Assembly: GCA_016218965.1 (NCBI GenBank)
Contig: JACRCP010000372.1
Location: 1-46,173 of the forward strand
Length of the DNA stretch: 46,173 nt
Source: Deltaproteobacteria bacterium
GTDB taxonomy: Bacteria > Myxococcota > SpSt-1050 > JACRCP01
Direction: 5' to 3'
This document shows, piece after piece, positions 27,746-36,058 of the stretch. Within the stretch, counting starts at the first letter, position 1, and the number at the start of each line of letters is the position of its first letter. A program made the position numbers and the translations under genes. The notes beneath the pieces were generated by a model that saw only the letters and a list, made by a program, of their open reading frames with translations, did not search any database and was not told the DNA's origin.

Positions 27746-28303
27746 ATGCTTTTCCGGGGAACAGTCGTCGTTGCGGCAGTCCTGCTCGCGTGTTCGATTG
27801 CCTGGGCGGCCGACGAAGGCAAGAAAACGTCCGCCCCCGAGGAGGTTTCCGAGGGCGAGATGCTCAAGAAATCCACCGAGCTCAAGAAGCAGGGCCTCGA
27901 GGTGGTCAAGTTCGTACTAGAACTCTTGAACGTCGCGCGCCAGGAAAAGGACATCCAGAAGGTCAATTGCGTCAATGAAAAGCTGACGGCCGCCAAGGCA
28001 CTCCTTCTGATCACCGAGCGCGCCGACATCGCCCTTCAGGAGCACATCGTCAAGAAAGAGATCGCGTCGGCGCGGCATGAATACGAGAAGATCAACATCG
28101 CAAAGGAAAAGCTCAAGATGCTCAGGTCCGAGGCCCAGGCGTGCACGGGCCAGCTTACGTACACCGGCGAAACCAAGGTCGACATCGAGGAGCCAAAGGA
28201 CGAGAAGGCGCCGCCGCAGCCCAAGACCACGCAGGCGTGGTGGGACAAACTCTGGGAAACTACCGGGCTCGACCGGCCGCCGTCCGCCAGCCCGTACATG
28301 TGA
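27746..28303 (+). CDS. Small secreted helical protein of unknown function
   Basis: 185 residues from ATG 27746, chosen for the strong GGAGG 5 bases upstream and a clean signal peptide ending AWAADE; the open frame extends further up without either. The mature part is mostly helical (about 45-135) with two Cys (KVNCVNEKL and AQACTGQL) and a short conserved-looking TYTGETKVDIE segment, then a Pro-rich tail. Proteins of this look occur near polysaccharide genes in myxobacteria by recollection, but no family is named here. It is the last gene before the polysaccharide promoter. Confidence 0.75.
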   Translation: MLFRGTVVVAAVLLACSIAWAADEGKKTSAPEEVSEGEMLKKSTELKKQGLEVVKFVLELLNVARQEKDIQKVNCVNEKLTAAKALLLITERADIALQEHIVKKEIASARHEYEKINIAKEKLKMLRSEAQACTGQLTYTGETKVDIEEPKDEKAPPQPKTTQAWWDKLWETTGLDRPPSASPYM

Positions 28304-28333
28304 TCCCCTGCACGCCGCGCGCGACCGATCGGA

Positions 28334-28351
28334 CCGGCGGGAAACCGCCGG
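28334..28351. terminator. Perfect GC stem with GAAA tetraloop
   Basis: CCGGCGG (28334-28340), GAAA loop, CCGCCGG (28345-28351): a 7-bp stem closed by a GNRA loop 30 bp after the stop at 28303. A T-rich tract appears only at 28407-28413, too far for a classic terminator. It separates the motor-side genes from the polysaccharide genes and may act as a terminator or mRNA 3' stabiliser. Confidence 0.4.
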
Positions 28352-28414
28352 GGTGACCGGTTTCGGGCGGCGGGGAAACGGCCGACGGCGGCAACCATGC
28401 GCCTAACTTTTTTC

Positions 28415-28445
28415 TTGTATTCCGGTTTTCGAGAGTCTATATAGT
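28415..28445 (+). promoter_or_regulatory. Putative promoter of the polysaccharide export genes
   Basis: An AT-rich island in GC-rich surroundings. TTGTAT (28415-28420) is followed after 17 bp by TATATA (28438-28443), or after 19 bp by TATAGT (28440-28445). It lies 55-60 bp before the porin ATG (28500). Confidence 0.45.
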
Positions 28446-28499
28446 AGCGGCTGTACCACGAGAAAACGCGCGAAGGAGCAGGTAGCAGACCGTACCCGT

Positions 28500-29723
28500 A
28501 TGAGAGTGCCTACCAAGTCGATAGCGCCGGTGGTTGTCGCCGCCGTTGTGGCGGCATTTCCGCTCCAGGCCGCCGCAGAAGGTCCGGGACTCCTTGTCGG
28601 CGAGAGCCGCCTTCACCTGGGCCTGGCCGTCGAGGGCGGGTACGACAACAACGTGACGTTCAGCAGCCCCGCCGTTGCCGACGCCGTGCTGCACATCAAG
28701 CCCATGCTCAAGATGGATGTGCCGTCCGAGAAGGTCGCATTCAACCTCGCGCTCACCGGCGACGTGACGCGGTACCTCAGCGTCAGCGAGGACACCTCGA
28801 GCTACTCGACGGTGCAGGGTACGGCCTCGACGTCCGCCGTCTTCAATCCCAAGGGCAGGTTCAATTTTTCGCTCCGCGACGATTTCACGCGGTCATCCGA
28901 ACCGCGCTATGACATTGCGGGGACTTTTGCCCGCACCCACAACTCGGCGGGCGCCGCGTTTGACTTCAGACCGGGCGGCGGTGCGCTCTCGGTGGGCCTA
29001 GGGTACTCGTTCGTCTTCGACTTCTTCGACGAGGGCACCGGGCTGAGCGGCGGCGACTCGTACAGCCATCAGCCGTCGTTCGACGTCCGCTGGAAGTTCT
29101 TCCCCAAAACGTCGTTCGTCTTGAGCGCCAGCGGGGACCTCAAGCGCTATCCCAACACGCAGGAGACGCTGGGGGTGACGTACCAAAACACCGACATGAA
29201 CGCGATCCGCGCAACCGTGGGTTTGGTCGGTCTGGTGACGCCCAAATTGTCGGTGACGCTGCGCGCCGGCTACGGAAACACCATGGCCGTCGAATCCGCC
29301 TCCGGGGATTTCGCCAGCGCCATCGGGATGGCCGAACTGGGCTACGACATGACGCTCCAGACCAGGTTCTCGCTGGGCTACTCGCGCGACTTCCAGCCCG
29401 CCCTGCTGTTCGGCTACGTCGGCGTCGACAAGTTCTACGCCAGCGCGCGGCAGGGGCTCTTCGGGAGGCTTTCGCTCCAGTTAAACGGCGCCGTTGCGCT
29501 TCAGGCCTACGGGACGCCCGCTGTCGGTCAAAACCTCCCGGCCGGCAATCGCAACGACGTTGTTATCACCGTCGGCGCCGGCGCCGACTACGAGATCCTC
29601 TCGTGGCTCTCGGTGGGCGTGGCCGACAACTACCAGAAGCTCAGCACGTCGTTCACCGGCGCCGGCGTGGCCGCCAAGTACGACAAGAACGTCATCGGCG
29701 GGTACGTGAAGGTGATGTACTGA
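28500..29723 (+). CDS. Outer-membrane beta-barrel, probable polysaccharide porin (Wzp/EpsX-like)
   Basis: 407 residues. The signal peptide ends near AAAEGP. The mature protein is a long series of alternating amphipathic strands (LHLGLAVEGGYDNNVTF, KVAFNLALTGDVTRYLSV, RFNFSLRDDFTRSSE, ALSVGLGYSFVFDFF) and ends with a C-terminal Tyr (GGYVKVMY), the usual mark of barrels inserted by the Bam machine. It stands immediately before a short Wza-like protein that lacks the C-terminal membrane helix. Such pairs form a bipartite OPX/porin exporter in Myxococcus (Wzp with WzaX/EpsY). AAGGAG is 21 bases before the ATG, rather far. Confidence 0.8.
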   Translation: MRVPTKSIAPVVVAAVVAAFPLQAAAEGPGLLVGESRLHLGLAVEGGYDNNVTFSSPAVADAVLHIKPMLKMDVPSEKVAFNLALTGDVTRYLSVSEDTSSYSTVQGTASTSAVFNPKGRFNFSLRDDFTRSSEPRYDIAGTFARTHNSAGAAFDFRPGGGALSVGLGYSFVFDFFDEGTGLSGGDSYSHQPSFDVRWKFFPKTSFVLSASGDLKRYPNTQETLGVTYQNTDMNAIRATVGLVGLVTPKLSVTLRAGYGNTMAVESASGDFASAIGMAELGYDMTLQTRFSLGYSRDFQPALLFGYVGVDKFYASARQGLFGRLSLQLNGAVALQAYGTPAVGQNLPAGNRNDVVITVGAGADYEILSWLSVGVADNYQKLSTSFTGAGVAAKYDKNVIGGYVKVMY

Positions 29724-29833
29724 GCGCCTGTCTCTTGACCTTTTCTCCCGGAAGAATAACATGAGAACGGCGCGCCCAGACTGTTGACTGAGCGGGTCGC
29801 TTCCTGCTGCGGGGCGGGGGCGGATGAAATGAC

Positions 29834-30463
29834 ATGAAAGGGTTCCGAAAGACTTTGCGGGCGGCGGCCGCGGCGGCGGTCATCGTCGTCGTTCCGGCGT
29901 GCTTCCTTTTTGGGCGCGACCGTTCGGGCGCCGAGCCGCCGCACTTCACGCCGGACCCCGCCAACAAGGGCGTCGGCACGACTCTTGGGGTCGGCGACGT
30001 CTTCGAGGTCAAGGTCTTCGGAGAAACGGAGCTCTCGGGGGTGTACCGCGTGTCGTCCGACGGCGTCATCAACTTTCCGCTCGTGGGCAAGGTGAAGGCC
30101 GAAGGGCGGTCGCCCACCGAGCTCTCCGACGATCTCACCGCAAAGCTAAAAGACGGTTTCCTCAAGAACCCGCAGGTCTCGATCTTCGTCAAGGACTACA
30201 ACAGCAAGAAGGTGTTCGTGTTCGGGGAGGTCAACAAACCGGGCACCTTTGCGTACGACGACGACATGACGATAATCCAGGCCATAACCATCGCCGGGGG
30301 GTTCCTGAAGACCGCCGCCAAGAACAAGGTGTCGGTAACGCGGATCGAGGACGGCGTCGAGAAGCGCGTGTTCCTCTCGGTCGAGGACATTGGCCGCGGC
30401 AAGGAGAAGAACTTTTTCATGAAGCCCGGGGACATAGTCTTCGTCCCGGAGAGCCTCTTCTGA
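29834..30463 (+). CDS. Short Wza-like OPX lipoprotein
   Basis: 209 residues with a lipoprotein-type signal ending VPAC (Cys23). Residues about 48-115 are a polysaccharide export (PES) domain: LGVGDVFEVKVFGETELSG, VSSDGVINFPLVGKVKAEG, LKDGFLKNPQVSIFV. Residues about 122-200 hold one SLBB-type domain (KVFVFGEVNKPGTFAYDDDMTIIQAI) and the ending FMKPGDIVFVPESLF. The alpha-helical outer-membrane segment of E. coli Wza is absent, so the adjacent beta-barrel probably provides the pore. It should link the Wzc-like kinase to the outer membrane. Confidence 0.9.
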   Translation: MKGFRKTLRAAAAAAVIVVVPACFLFGRDRSGAEPPHFTPDPANKGVGTTLGVGDVFEVKVFGETELSGVYRVSSDGVINFPLVGKVKAEGRSPTELSDDLTAKLKDGFLKNPQVSIFVKDYNSKKVFVFGEVNKPGTFAYDDDMTIIQAITIAGGFLKTAAKNKVSVTRIEDGVEKRVFLSVEDIGRGKEKNFFMKPGDIVFVPESLF

Positions 30464-30464
30464 C

Positions 30465-32972
30465 GTGCGCCCGGCGGCGCCCACTTCCGAACTCCATCTC
30501 CACGAGTTCCTACTCCTGCCGGCGGTATTTCTGTCGCCGCTCGCGGTCGCCGCGGTCCACCCGCCGGTGGTGATCGGGTTTGCCGCCTCCGTCGTTGCGG
30601 CGTTCGGCGTGTTCCTGGCGACGGGAGGCGCCGTCCCGTCCTGGAAGCCCGCGCGCGCGCTCGCCGCGGTTCTGTTCCTTGGCTGCGCGGTCACGCTTGT
30701 CCAGCTGCTGCCGCTCCCCCAACCGGTCATCGGCATCCTGTCCCCCCGCGCGGTCGAGATCGGCGACCAGCTCCGCGCGAACGTCGGCATCGTCGCACCG
30801 GCGACGCCAAGCCTGGACCGGGCCGGCACGGGAATCGAGCTCCTGAAGGCGTGCGCGTGCGCCATGGTCTTCATCATGGCGGCCGCGTCCGGCGAAAAGC
30901 TGAAGTTCAGGCTTTTGGCCACCGTGGCGCTCGCGGGTTTCGCGGTCATTCTGATCGGCGTTTTCCAGAAGCTTGCCGGCGTGAAGGACATCCTGGGGTT
31001 CTATCGGACCGCGGCGTTCGACTCGACCTTCTTTGTCTCGACGTTCGTAAACCCGAACCACCTCGCCGGATACCTCGGCCTGGCCGCCTGCGTGTCGCTG
31101 GGGCTGGGCGTGGAGGCTGCCGACCGGCCGCGGCGTGTCCTGTTCGTCTTCGTTGCGGCCGTGACCGGGGCCGGCGTGTTCCTGTCGCTTTCCCGCGGCG
31201 GCATCGTGGCATTTGCCGCCGCCCAACTTTTTTTGCTGTTTCTTCTTGTCCGGCGGCGCGTCGAGCGGCTCGGGCGTGCCACGTGGTGGCACGCGGGGCT
31301 GGTCGTTGCGCTGGCGGTCGCCTCGTGGCTGGCATACGCGGAGATTTCACGCGAACTCTCGACCATCTCGACGGTCGAGAAAATCGAATCGGACAAGAAG
31401 CTGCAATCGTTTGCGGGCGCGGCGCGGATGGCGGCGGCGTTCTGGCCCCTGGGAGCGGGGCGCGGGGCGTACGAGGGCGCCATCAACATGTTCAGGAAAC
31501 CCGGCCACGTGTCGTGGACGTACGCCGAGAACGAGTACATCCAGGCCGCGGCCGACATGGGGATCCCTTTCGCAGCGGTGTTTTTCGCGGCCCTTGTCCT
31601 GCTGTTTGCCGCGGTCTTTGCGGCGCGCCGGGGACCGGCGGACGCCGGGGTTCTTTCGGGCGTCTACATGCTGGCGCTCCACAACTTTGTGGACTTCAAC
31701 CTCGAGATCCTGTCGGTCGAGATCGCGTTCTTTGCCGTCCTGGGCGCTGCCGCGGCCGGGGGCGGGCCTCCGGTTGTCCCGGCGGCGAAGGCGCGGCCGT
31801 CAGCGGCGGCGTTTCTGCTTCTGTGTCTGGGAGTGGCGGCGCTCCCGGTCGCCGCGTTGTCGGGGGGCAAGAGCCTAAAAAGCGATACCGAGCGCCTAAG
31901 GGGCCTGCTCGCGGCAGGCGGTTATTCCAAAAACGCGCGCGAGATACGTGAAATTCTGGCCAGGCACAGGGCGGACTACTTTTTGCCCCTGCTCTCGGGC
32001 GCCGCGCTGATGCGCGAGAAGGGCTCGGACCCGCGGCTTGCCCACGGAATGCTCAGGCACGCGATGTTTCTCAATCCGGTGGCCCACGAGCCGCACCTCT
32101 TGGCCGCCAGGCTCTTCGAACGCGCCGGGAACGTCGGCCAGGCGAGGGCCGAGTACAGGCAGGCCGTGCGTCTGCACCGGCCGGTCCTCGAAAGCGTCCT
32201 GCACGACCTTCACGGGACCGATTCGAGCCTCGATTTCATGTCGCGCGCCGTCCCCGAGGAGCCGGACCCGATGCTGGGCCTTGCCGAGTTCCTCGTGTCG
32301 CGTGACCGGAATCGCGACGCCATCTCCGTACTGCGCGACCTCTTGACGCTCCATCCCGGACACGAGGGTGGGACGGCGGCGCTCGCGAGGACGCTTGCGA
32401 GGACCGGCGCGGTCGGCGAGGCCGCGGAGCTCGCGCAGACCGTCGTCGACCGAAACCCATCCAAGGCCGACGGATACAGGCTTTTGGCCGCTGTCGAGAG
32501 TGCCGCGGGCCGTTCCGAAAGGGCGCGCGAACTCTACCGCAAGGCGCTCACGCTCGACAGGTTCGACGTCGAATCGTTGGTTCGCCTGTCGCACATCTAT
32601 TCGTCCGAGCGGAACTTCGCCGAGGCCAGACGCACCGTGCGAACGATTTTTCTGGCGCCGGACGCCGGCGGGGGGGCAAGGGCCCAGGCCCACATGCTAC
32701 TCGCGTCGGTGGCCGAGGCCGAGGGGAGACGCGTCGAGGCGCTCGCCGAGTACAGACGCGCCCGGGACCTGATGCCCGGGGCCTCCGGGCCGATTTGGGG
32801 GATTGCACGCATGCACGAGGCCCTGTCCGAAACCGCGAAGGCCATCGAGGCATACCGCGACATCCTGCGGCTTGCCCCGGGCGACAAGGGGGCCGCGGCG
32901 AGGATGGCGGCGCTCGAGGAGGCGCGAAGACGCGAGGTCGAAAAGGCCAAGGAGATTGAGTATTTGCGGTGA
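30465..32972 (+). CDS. Wzy/O-antigen ligase-type polymerase fused to TPR domain
   Basis: 835 residues, starting with GTG one base after the previous stop. Residues about 10-465 have some twelve membrane helices and the Wzy_C family motifs FVNPNHLAGYLGL (near 195) and FLSLSRGGIVAF (near 240), with a large periplasmic loop. Residues about 480-825 are TPR repeats (PHLLAARLFERAGNVGQARAEY, ADGYRLLAAVESAAGRSERARELYRKAL, IWGIARMHEALSETAKAIEAY). It polymerises or ligates lipid-linked repeat units at the inner membrane. The TPR part may bind other assembly proteins or the TPR-rich neighbours. No flippase (Wzx) or initiating phosphoglycosyltransferase is in the window. Confidence 0.85.
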   Translation: MRPAAPTSELHLHEFLLLPAVFLSPLAVAAVHPPVVIGFAASVVAAFGVFLATGGAVPSWKPARALAAVLFLGCAVTLVQLLPLPQPVIGILSPRAVEIGDQLRANVGIVAPATPSLDRAGTGIELLKACACAMVFIMAAASGEKLKFRLLATVALAGFAVILIGVFQKLAGVKDILGFYRTAAFDSTFFVSTFVNPNHLAGYLGLAACVSLGLGVEAADRPRRVLFVFVAAVTGAGVFLSLSRGGIVAFAAAQLFLLFLLVRRRVERLGRATWWHAGLVVALAVASWLAYAEISRELSTISTVEKIESDKKLQSFAGAARMAAAFWPLGAGRGAYEGAINMFRKPGHVSWTYAENEYIQAAADMGIPFAAVFFAALVLLFAAVFAARRGPADAGVLSGVYMLALHNFVDFNLEILSVEIAFFAVLGAAAAGGGPPVVPAAKARPSAAAFLLLCLGVAALPVAALSGGKSLKSDTERLRGLLAAGGYSKNAREIREILARHRADYFLPLLSGAALMREKGSDPRLAHGMLRHAMFLNPVAHEPHLLAARLFERAGNVGQARAEYRQAVRLHRPVLESVLHDLHGTDSSLDFMSRAVPEEPDPMLGLAEFLVSRDRNRDAISVLRDLLTLHPGHEGGTAALARTLARTGAVGEAAELAQTVVDRNPSKADGYRLLAAVESAAGRSERARELYRKALTLDRFDVESLVRLSHIYSSERNFAEARRTVRTIFLAPDAGGGARAQAHMLLASVAEAEGRRVEALAEYRRARDLMPGASGPIWGIARMHEALSETAKAIEAYRDILRLAPGDKGAAARMAALEEARRREVEKAKEIEYLR

Positions 32973-32999
32973 ACTTCTCGCTTTTGGCGTGGCCGCGTG

Positions 33000-33005
33000 T
33001 ATAAT
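33000..33005 (+). promoter_or_regulatory. Perfect -10 hexamer before the wzc-like gene
   Basis: TATAAT preceded directly by TG, in the 63-bp gap between the polymerase and kinase genes, 31 bp before the ATG. No good -35 is visible at 16-18 bp, so it may be an internal promoter with activator help. Confidence 0.35.
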
Positions 33006-33035
33006 ACGGCACTGCAATCTGGGGCAGAAGACAAG

Positions 33036-35237
33036 ATGGAAGAAAACCAAGGCGTATTCGAAAGCCAGGCTCAGGAACCTCAGATAGACCTGCGCGAGTA
33101 CTGGATCGTAGTACTCAAGCGCAAGTGGACCATAATGACGTTCTTCGTCATCCTGGTTACCAGCGTCGCGATAGGGACGCTCCGACAGCCCAAGATCTAT
33201 CAGGCGACGTCTTCGATCATCATCGACACGGTCGCCCCCGAGGTGCTTTCGGGCGTCCGCGAGGTCGTCGACATGGGGACGGGGGGCTACTGGACAAACA
33301 AGGAGTTCTACGAGACGCAGTACAAGATACTGCAGAGCAGGGCCCTTGCCAAGAAGGTCGTCAACACGCTGGGTCTTGCGGCGGACCTGAAGTTCCTGGG
33401 TCTCGACAAGATCGACGACCCGGCCGAAAGGGAGAAGGCCGTCTCGCGGGCCGACCCCGAGGGCCGGCTTGTCGGCAAGATGACGGTCCAGCCGGTCAAG
33501 GACTCGCGCGTGGTGCTCATCAACATCGAGGACACGAACCCCCAGTTTGCCGCCTTGCTCGCCAACGCCGTGGCCGACGCCTACATAGAGCTCAACCTCG
33601 AACACAAGCTCGAGGCCACGCGCACGGCGGCCAACTGGCTGGCCGAACAGCTCCGGGACCTCAAGGAAAAGATGGAAAAGACCGAGATGTCGCTCTACGA
33701 TTTCAAGAAGGACAACGACATCCTCTCGGTATCGCTCGAGGACCACCAGAACATGACCGGGCAGAGGCTCAGGGCGCTGAACGAAACGCTCTCCAAGATC
33801 GAGGCCCAGCGGATAGAACTGGAGGCCAAACGCCGCTATATCTACGAGCTTCGCGAAGGAAAGCAGAACCTCGACTCGATTGAGCAGATCCTTTCGAGCC
33901 CGCTCATCCAGGGCCTCAAGACCGAGTATTTCAAGGCGCGCTCCGCATTCCTGGAGGTGCAGGAGAAGTATGGCGAGAAGCATCCGAAGTTCCACGTCAC
34001 CAAATCACAGCTCGACATGGTCAAGGCAAACATCGACCGCGAAGTCGAAAAGATCCTTTCGGGCCTCGATTCGCAGTATGCGATGGTGGTCGAGACCGAG
34101 CGGAGCCTCAAGCGCGCGCTCGAAGAGACGAAGGGGGTGGCCCTGGGGATCAACAAGAAGGAGATCGACTACAACAAGCTCAAACGCGAGGCCGACAACA
34201 ACTCGAGCCTGTACGGGATGGTCCTAAAAAGGCTCAAGGAAACCGACCTGACGGGGTTGCTCAAGAGCAACAACGTGCGCAGGCTCGACGCAGCGCTGGT
34301 CCCCAAAGCGCCGGTCAAGCCCAAGGTCAAGTTCAACATGCTGCTCGCCGCAATCATCGGCCTCATGGGCGGCATAGGCCTGGCCTTCTTTTTCGAGCAC
34401 CTCGACAACACCATCAGGACGCAGGAGGACATAGAGCGGACGCTGGGGCTTGCATTCCTGGGCTTCATCCCGTCCATACGATTCGACGATTCCGCCGTTC
34501 CGGAGGGGAAGCGGCTGTCGAAGGACCTCTACGTCTACAACCATCCGAAGTCCAACGTGGCCGAGTCTTGCCGGTCGATACGGACGAACATCATGTTCGT
34601 GACCCCCGACAAGCCGGTCAAGAACCTGCTCATCACGAGCGCCGGGCCGCAGGAGGGCAAGAGCATCACGGCCATCAGCGTGGCGATCTCGATGGCGCTC
34701 TCGGGCAGCCGCACGGTCCTGGTGGACACCGACATGCGCCGGCCGCGCATACACAGGGCTTTTGGCGTCGAGAACGACCGCGGCATCTCGTCGTGCGTGG
34801 TCGGCGAGGTCTCGCTCGACGACGCCATACAGCCCAGCGGCCTCCCCAACCTCGACATCCTGGCGTGCGGGCCGCTGCCGCCCAACCCCGCGGAACTGAT
34901 CCACACCGAGAAGTTCAGGGACATGACGCTGGAGTTGTCGCGACGCTATGACAAGGTCATCTACGACTCGCCGCCCGTGATCGCCGTGACCGACGCCGTG
35001 ATTCACTCCAAGTTCGTTGATGGGGTCATCCTTGTAATCAAGAGCGCGAAGAGCACCAAGGACATGGTGAAACAGGCCAAGAAGCACCTTGTCGATGTGA
35101 ACGCCCGCATCATCGGGGCGATCCTCAACGACCTTGACATCGAGAACCGCGAGTACAGCTATTACTACTACTACTACTATCGCCGGTACGGGTACTACTA
35201 CGGCGAGCGCGAGAAGGAAAAGGCGCAAAGCGCATGA
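33036..35237 (+). CDS. Wzc-like chain-length regulator and BY-type tyrosine kinase
   Basis: 733 residues from ATG 33036. A Wzz domain with membrane helix 1 (about 30-47) precedes a periplasmic coiled coil (about 170-400) and helix 2 (about 434-455). The kinase domain has Walker A GPQEGKS (about 537-543), Walker A' VLVDTDMRRP (about 562) and Walker B VIYDSPPV (about 641). The C-terminal tail has a Tyr cluster with 12 Tyr in 17 residues, encoded partly by consecutive TAC codons. Cycles of tail autophosphorylation normally control polymer length and export together with Wza. No cognate phosphatase gene is present in the window. Confidence 0.93.
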   Translation: MEENQGVFESQAQEPQIDLREYWIVVLKRKWTIMTFFVILVTSVAIGTLRQPKIYQATSSIIIDTVAPEVLSGVREVVDMGTGGYWTNKEFYETQYKILQSRALAKKVVNTLGLAADLKFLGLDKIDDPAEREKAVSRADPEGRLVGKMTVQPVKDSRVVLINIEDTNPQFAALLANAVADAYIELNLEHKLEATRTAANWLAEQLRDLKEKMEKTEMSLYDFKKDNDILSVSLEDHQNMTGQRLRALNETLSKIEAQRIELEAKRRYIYELREGKQNLDSIEQILSSPLIQGLKTEYFKARSAFLEVQEKYGEKHPKFHVTKSQLDMVKANIDREVEKILSGLDSQYAMVVETERSLKRALEETKGVALGINKKEIDYNKLKREADNNSSLYGMVLKRLKETDLTGLLKSNNVRRLDAALVPKAPVKPKVKFNMLLAAIIGLMGGIGLAFFFEHLDNTIRTQEDIERTLGLAFLGFIPSIRFDDSAVPEGKRLSKDLYVYNHPKSNVAESCRSIRTNIMFVTPDKPVKNLLITSAGPQEGKSITAISVAISMALSGSRTVLVDTDMRRPRIHRAFGVENDRGISSCVVGEVSLDDAIQPSGLPNLDILACGPLPPNPAELIHTEKFRDMTLELSRRYDKVIYDSPPVIAVTDAVIHSKFVDGVILVIKSAKSTKDMVKQAKKHLVDVNARIIGAILNDLDIENREYSYYYYYYYRRYGYYYGEREKEKAQSA

Positions 35238-35242
35238 CCGCG

Positions 35243-35270
35243 GTTGAAAGTTGAAAGTCGAAAGTTGAAA
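35243..35270. repeat. Heptamer repeat run (GTTGAAA family), 4 units
   Basis: GTTGAAA twice, then GTCGAAA, then GTTGAAA, in register, starting 5 bp after the kinase stop codon. A weaker pair (TCAACTC, ACAACTG) follows near 35318-35331, before the next gene. Confidence 0.75.
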
Positions 35271-35337
35271 ACTGGCATCGGGGCCGGCCTTGCGGTTCGC
35301 CTTTCGTGTGTACGCTGTCAACTCACAACTGATCGAG

Positions 35338-36039
35338 ATGAAGCTCTCCATCATCATTCCCGTCTACAACGAGGCCGCGACGATTGGGGCCGTCGTCAGG
35401 CGTGTGCTTGATGTGGATGTCGGGTGCGGCGAGAAAGAACTGATTGTCGTCGACGACGGCAGCTCCGACGGGACGTGCGGCGAACTGGATCTGCTTGGCG
35501 ACCCGCGCGTCAGGGTGATTCGGCAGCCCCGCAACATGGGGAAGGGCGCGGCAGTCGCCGAGGCCCTCAAGCACTTCACGGGCGATGCGGTGGTTGTTCA
35601 GGACGCGGATGTCGAGTACGACCCCGCCGATCTTAAGGAGGTCCTGCGGCCCCTTGTCGAGGGGCGGGCCGACGTGGTGTACGGATCGAGGTTCTCTCGG
35701 GGGCGGTCGGACGGCGAGACGCTGGTCCACTACGCGGGCAACCGCATCCTTACCGGCATCTCAAATGTCCTGACCGGCCTCCGCCTGACCGACATGGAAA
35801 CGTGTTACAAGATGTTCGGGTCCGAAGTGGCGCGGCGTCTGGACATCGAGGAAAAACGGTTCGGAATCGAACCGGAGATCACGGCCAAGGTGGCGTCAAT
35901 GGGCGTCCGCGTGGCGGAGGTCCCGATTGGATACCGCGCCAGGAGCTATGCCGAGGGGAAGAAGATCGGTGGCCGGGACGCGCTGCGGGCGCTGTACGTC
36001 ATGGGGAAATACTGGGTGAAGTTGAAAGCCAAAAGATGA
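35338..36039 (+). CDS. Family 2 glycosyltransferase (DPM1-like)
   Basis: 233 residues from ATG 35338, where the family N-terminus MKLSIIIPVYNEAATIG begins; upstream in-frame codons are heptamer-derived. GT-A fold motifs are visible: ELIVVDDGSSDGT (nucleotide binding), QPRNMGKGAAVAEAL and VVVQDADVEYDPADL (DxD-like metal site), then GSRFSRG and ETCYKMF. There is no C-terminal membrane segment, so it is the soluble DPM1/GtrB-like catalytic type acting on polyprenyl-phosphate at the inner membrane. The stop codon lies within a heptamer repeat. Confidence 0.9.
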   Translation: MKLSIIIPVYNEAATIGAVVRRVLDVDVGCGEKELIVVDDGSSDGTCGELDLLGDPRVRVIRQPRNMGKGAAVAEALKHFTGDAVVVQDADVEYDPADLKEVLRPLVEGRADVVYGSRFSRGRSDGETLVHYAGNRILTGISNVLTGLRLTDMETCYKMFGSEVARRLDIEEKRFGIEPEITAKVASMGVRVAEVPIGYRARSYAEGKKIGGRDALRALYVMGKYWVKLKAKR

Positions 36040-36055
36040 AAGTTGAAAGAGGGGA
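36021..36055. repeat. Heptamer repeat run over the end of the GT2 gene
   Basis: GTTGAAA, GCCAAAA, GATGAAA, GTTGAAA and GAGGGGA in one register. The run encodes the last residues (LKAKR) of the glycosyltransferase, supplies its TGA (36037-36039), and reaches the RBS of the next gene. Confidence 0.7.
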
Positions 36056-36058
36056 AGC

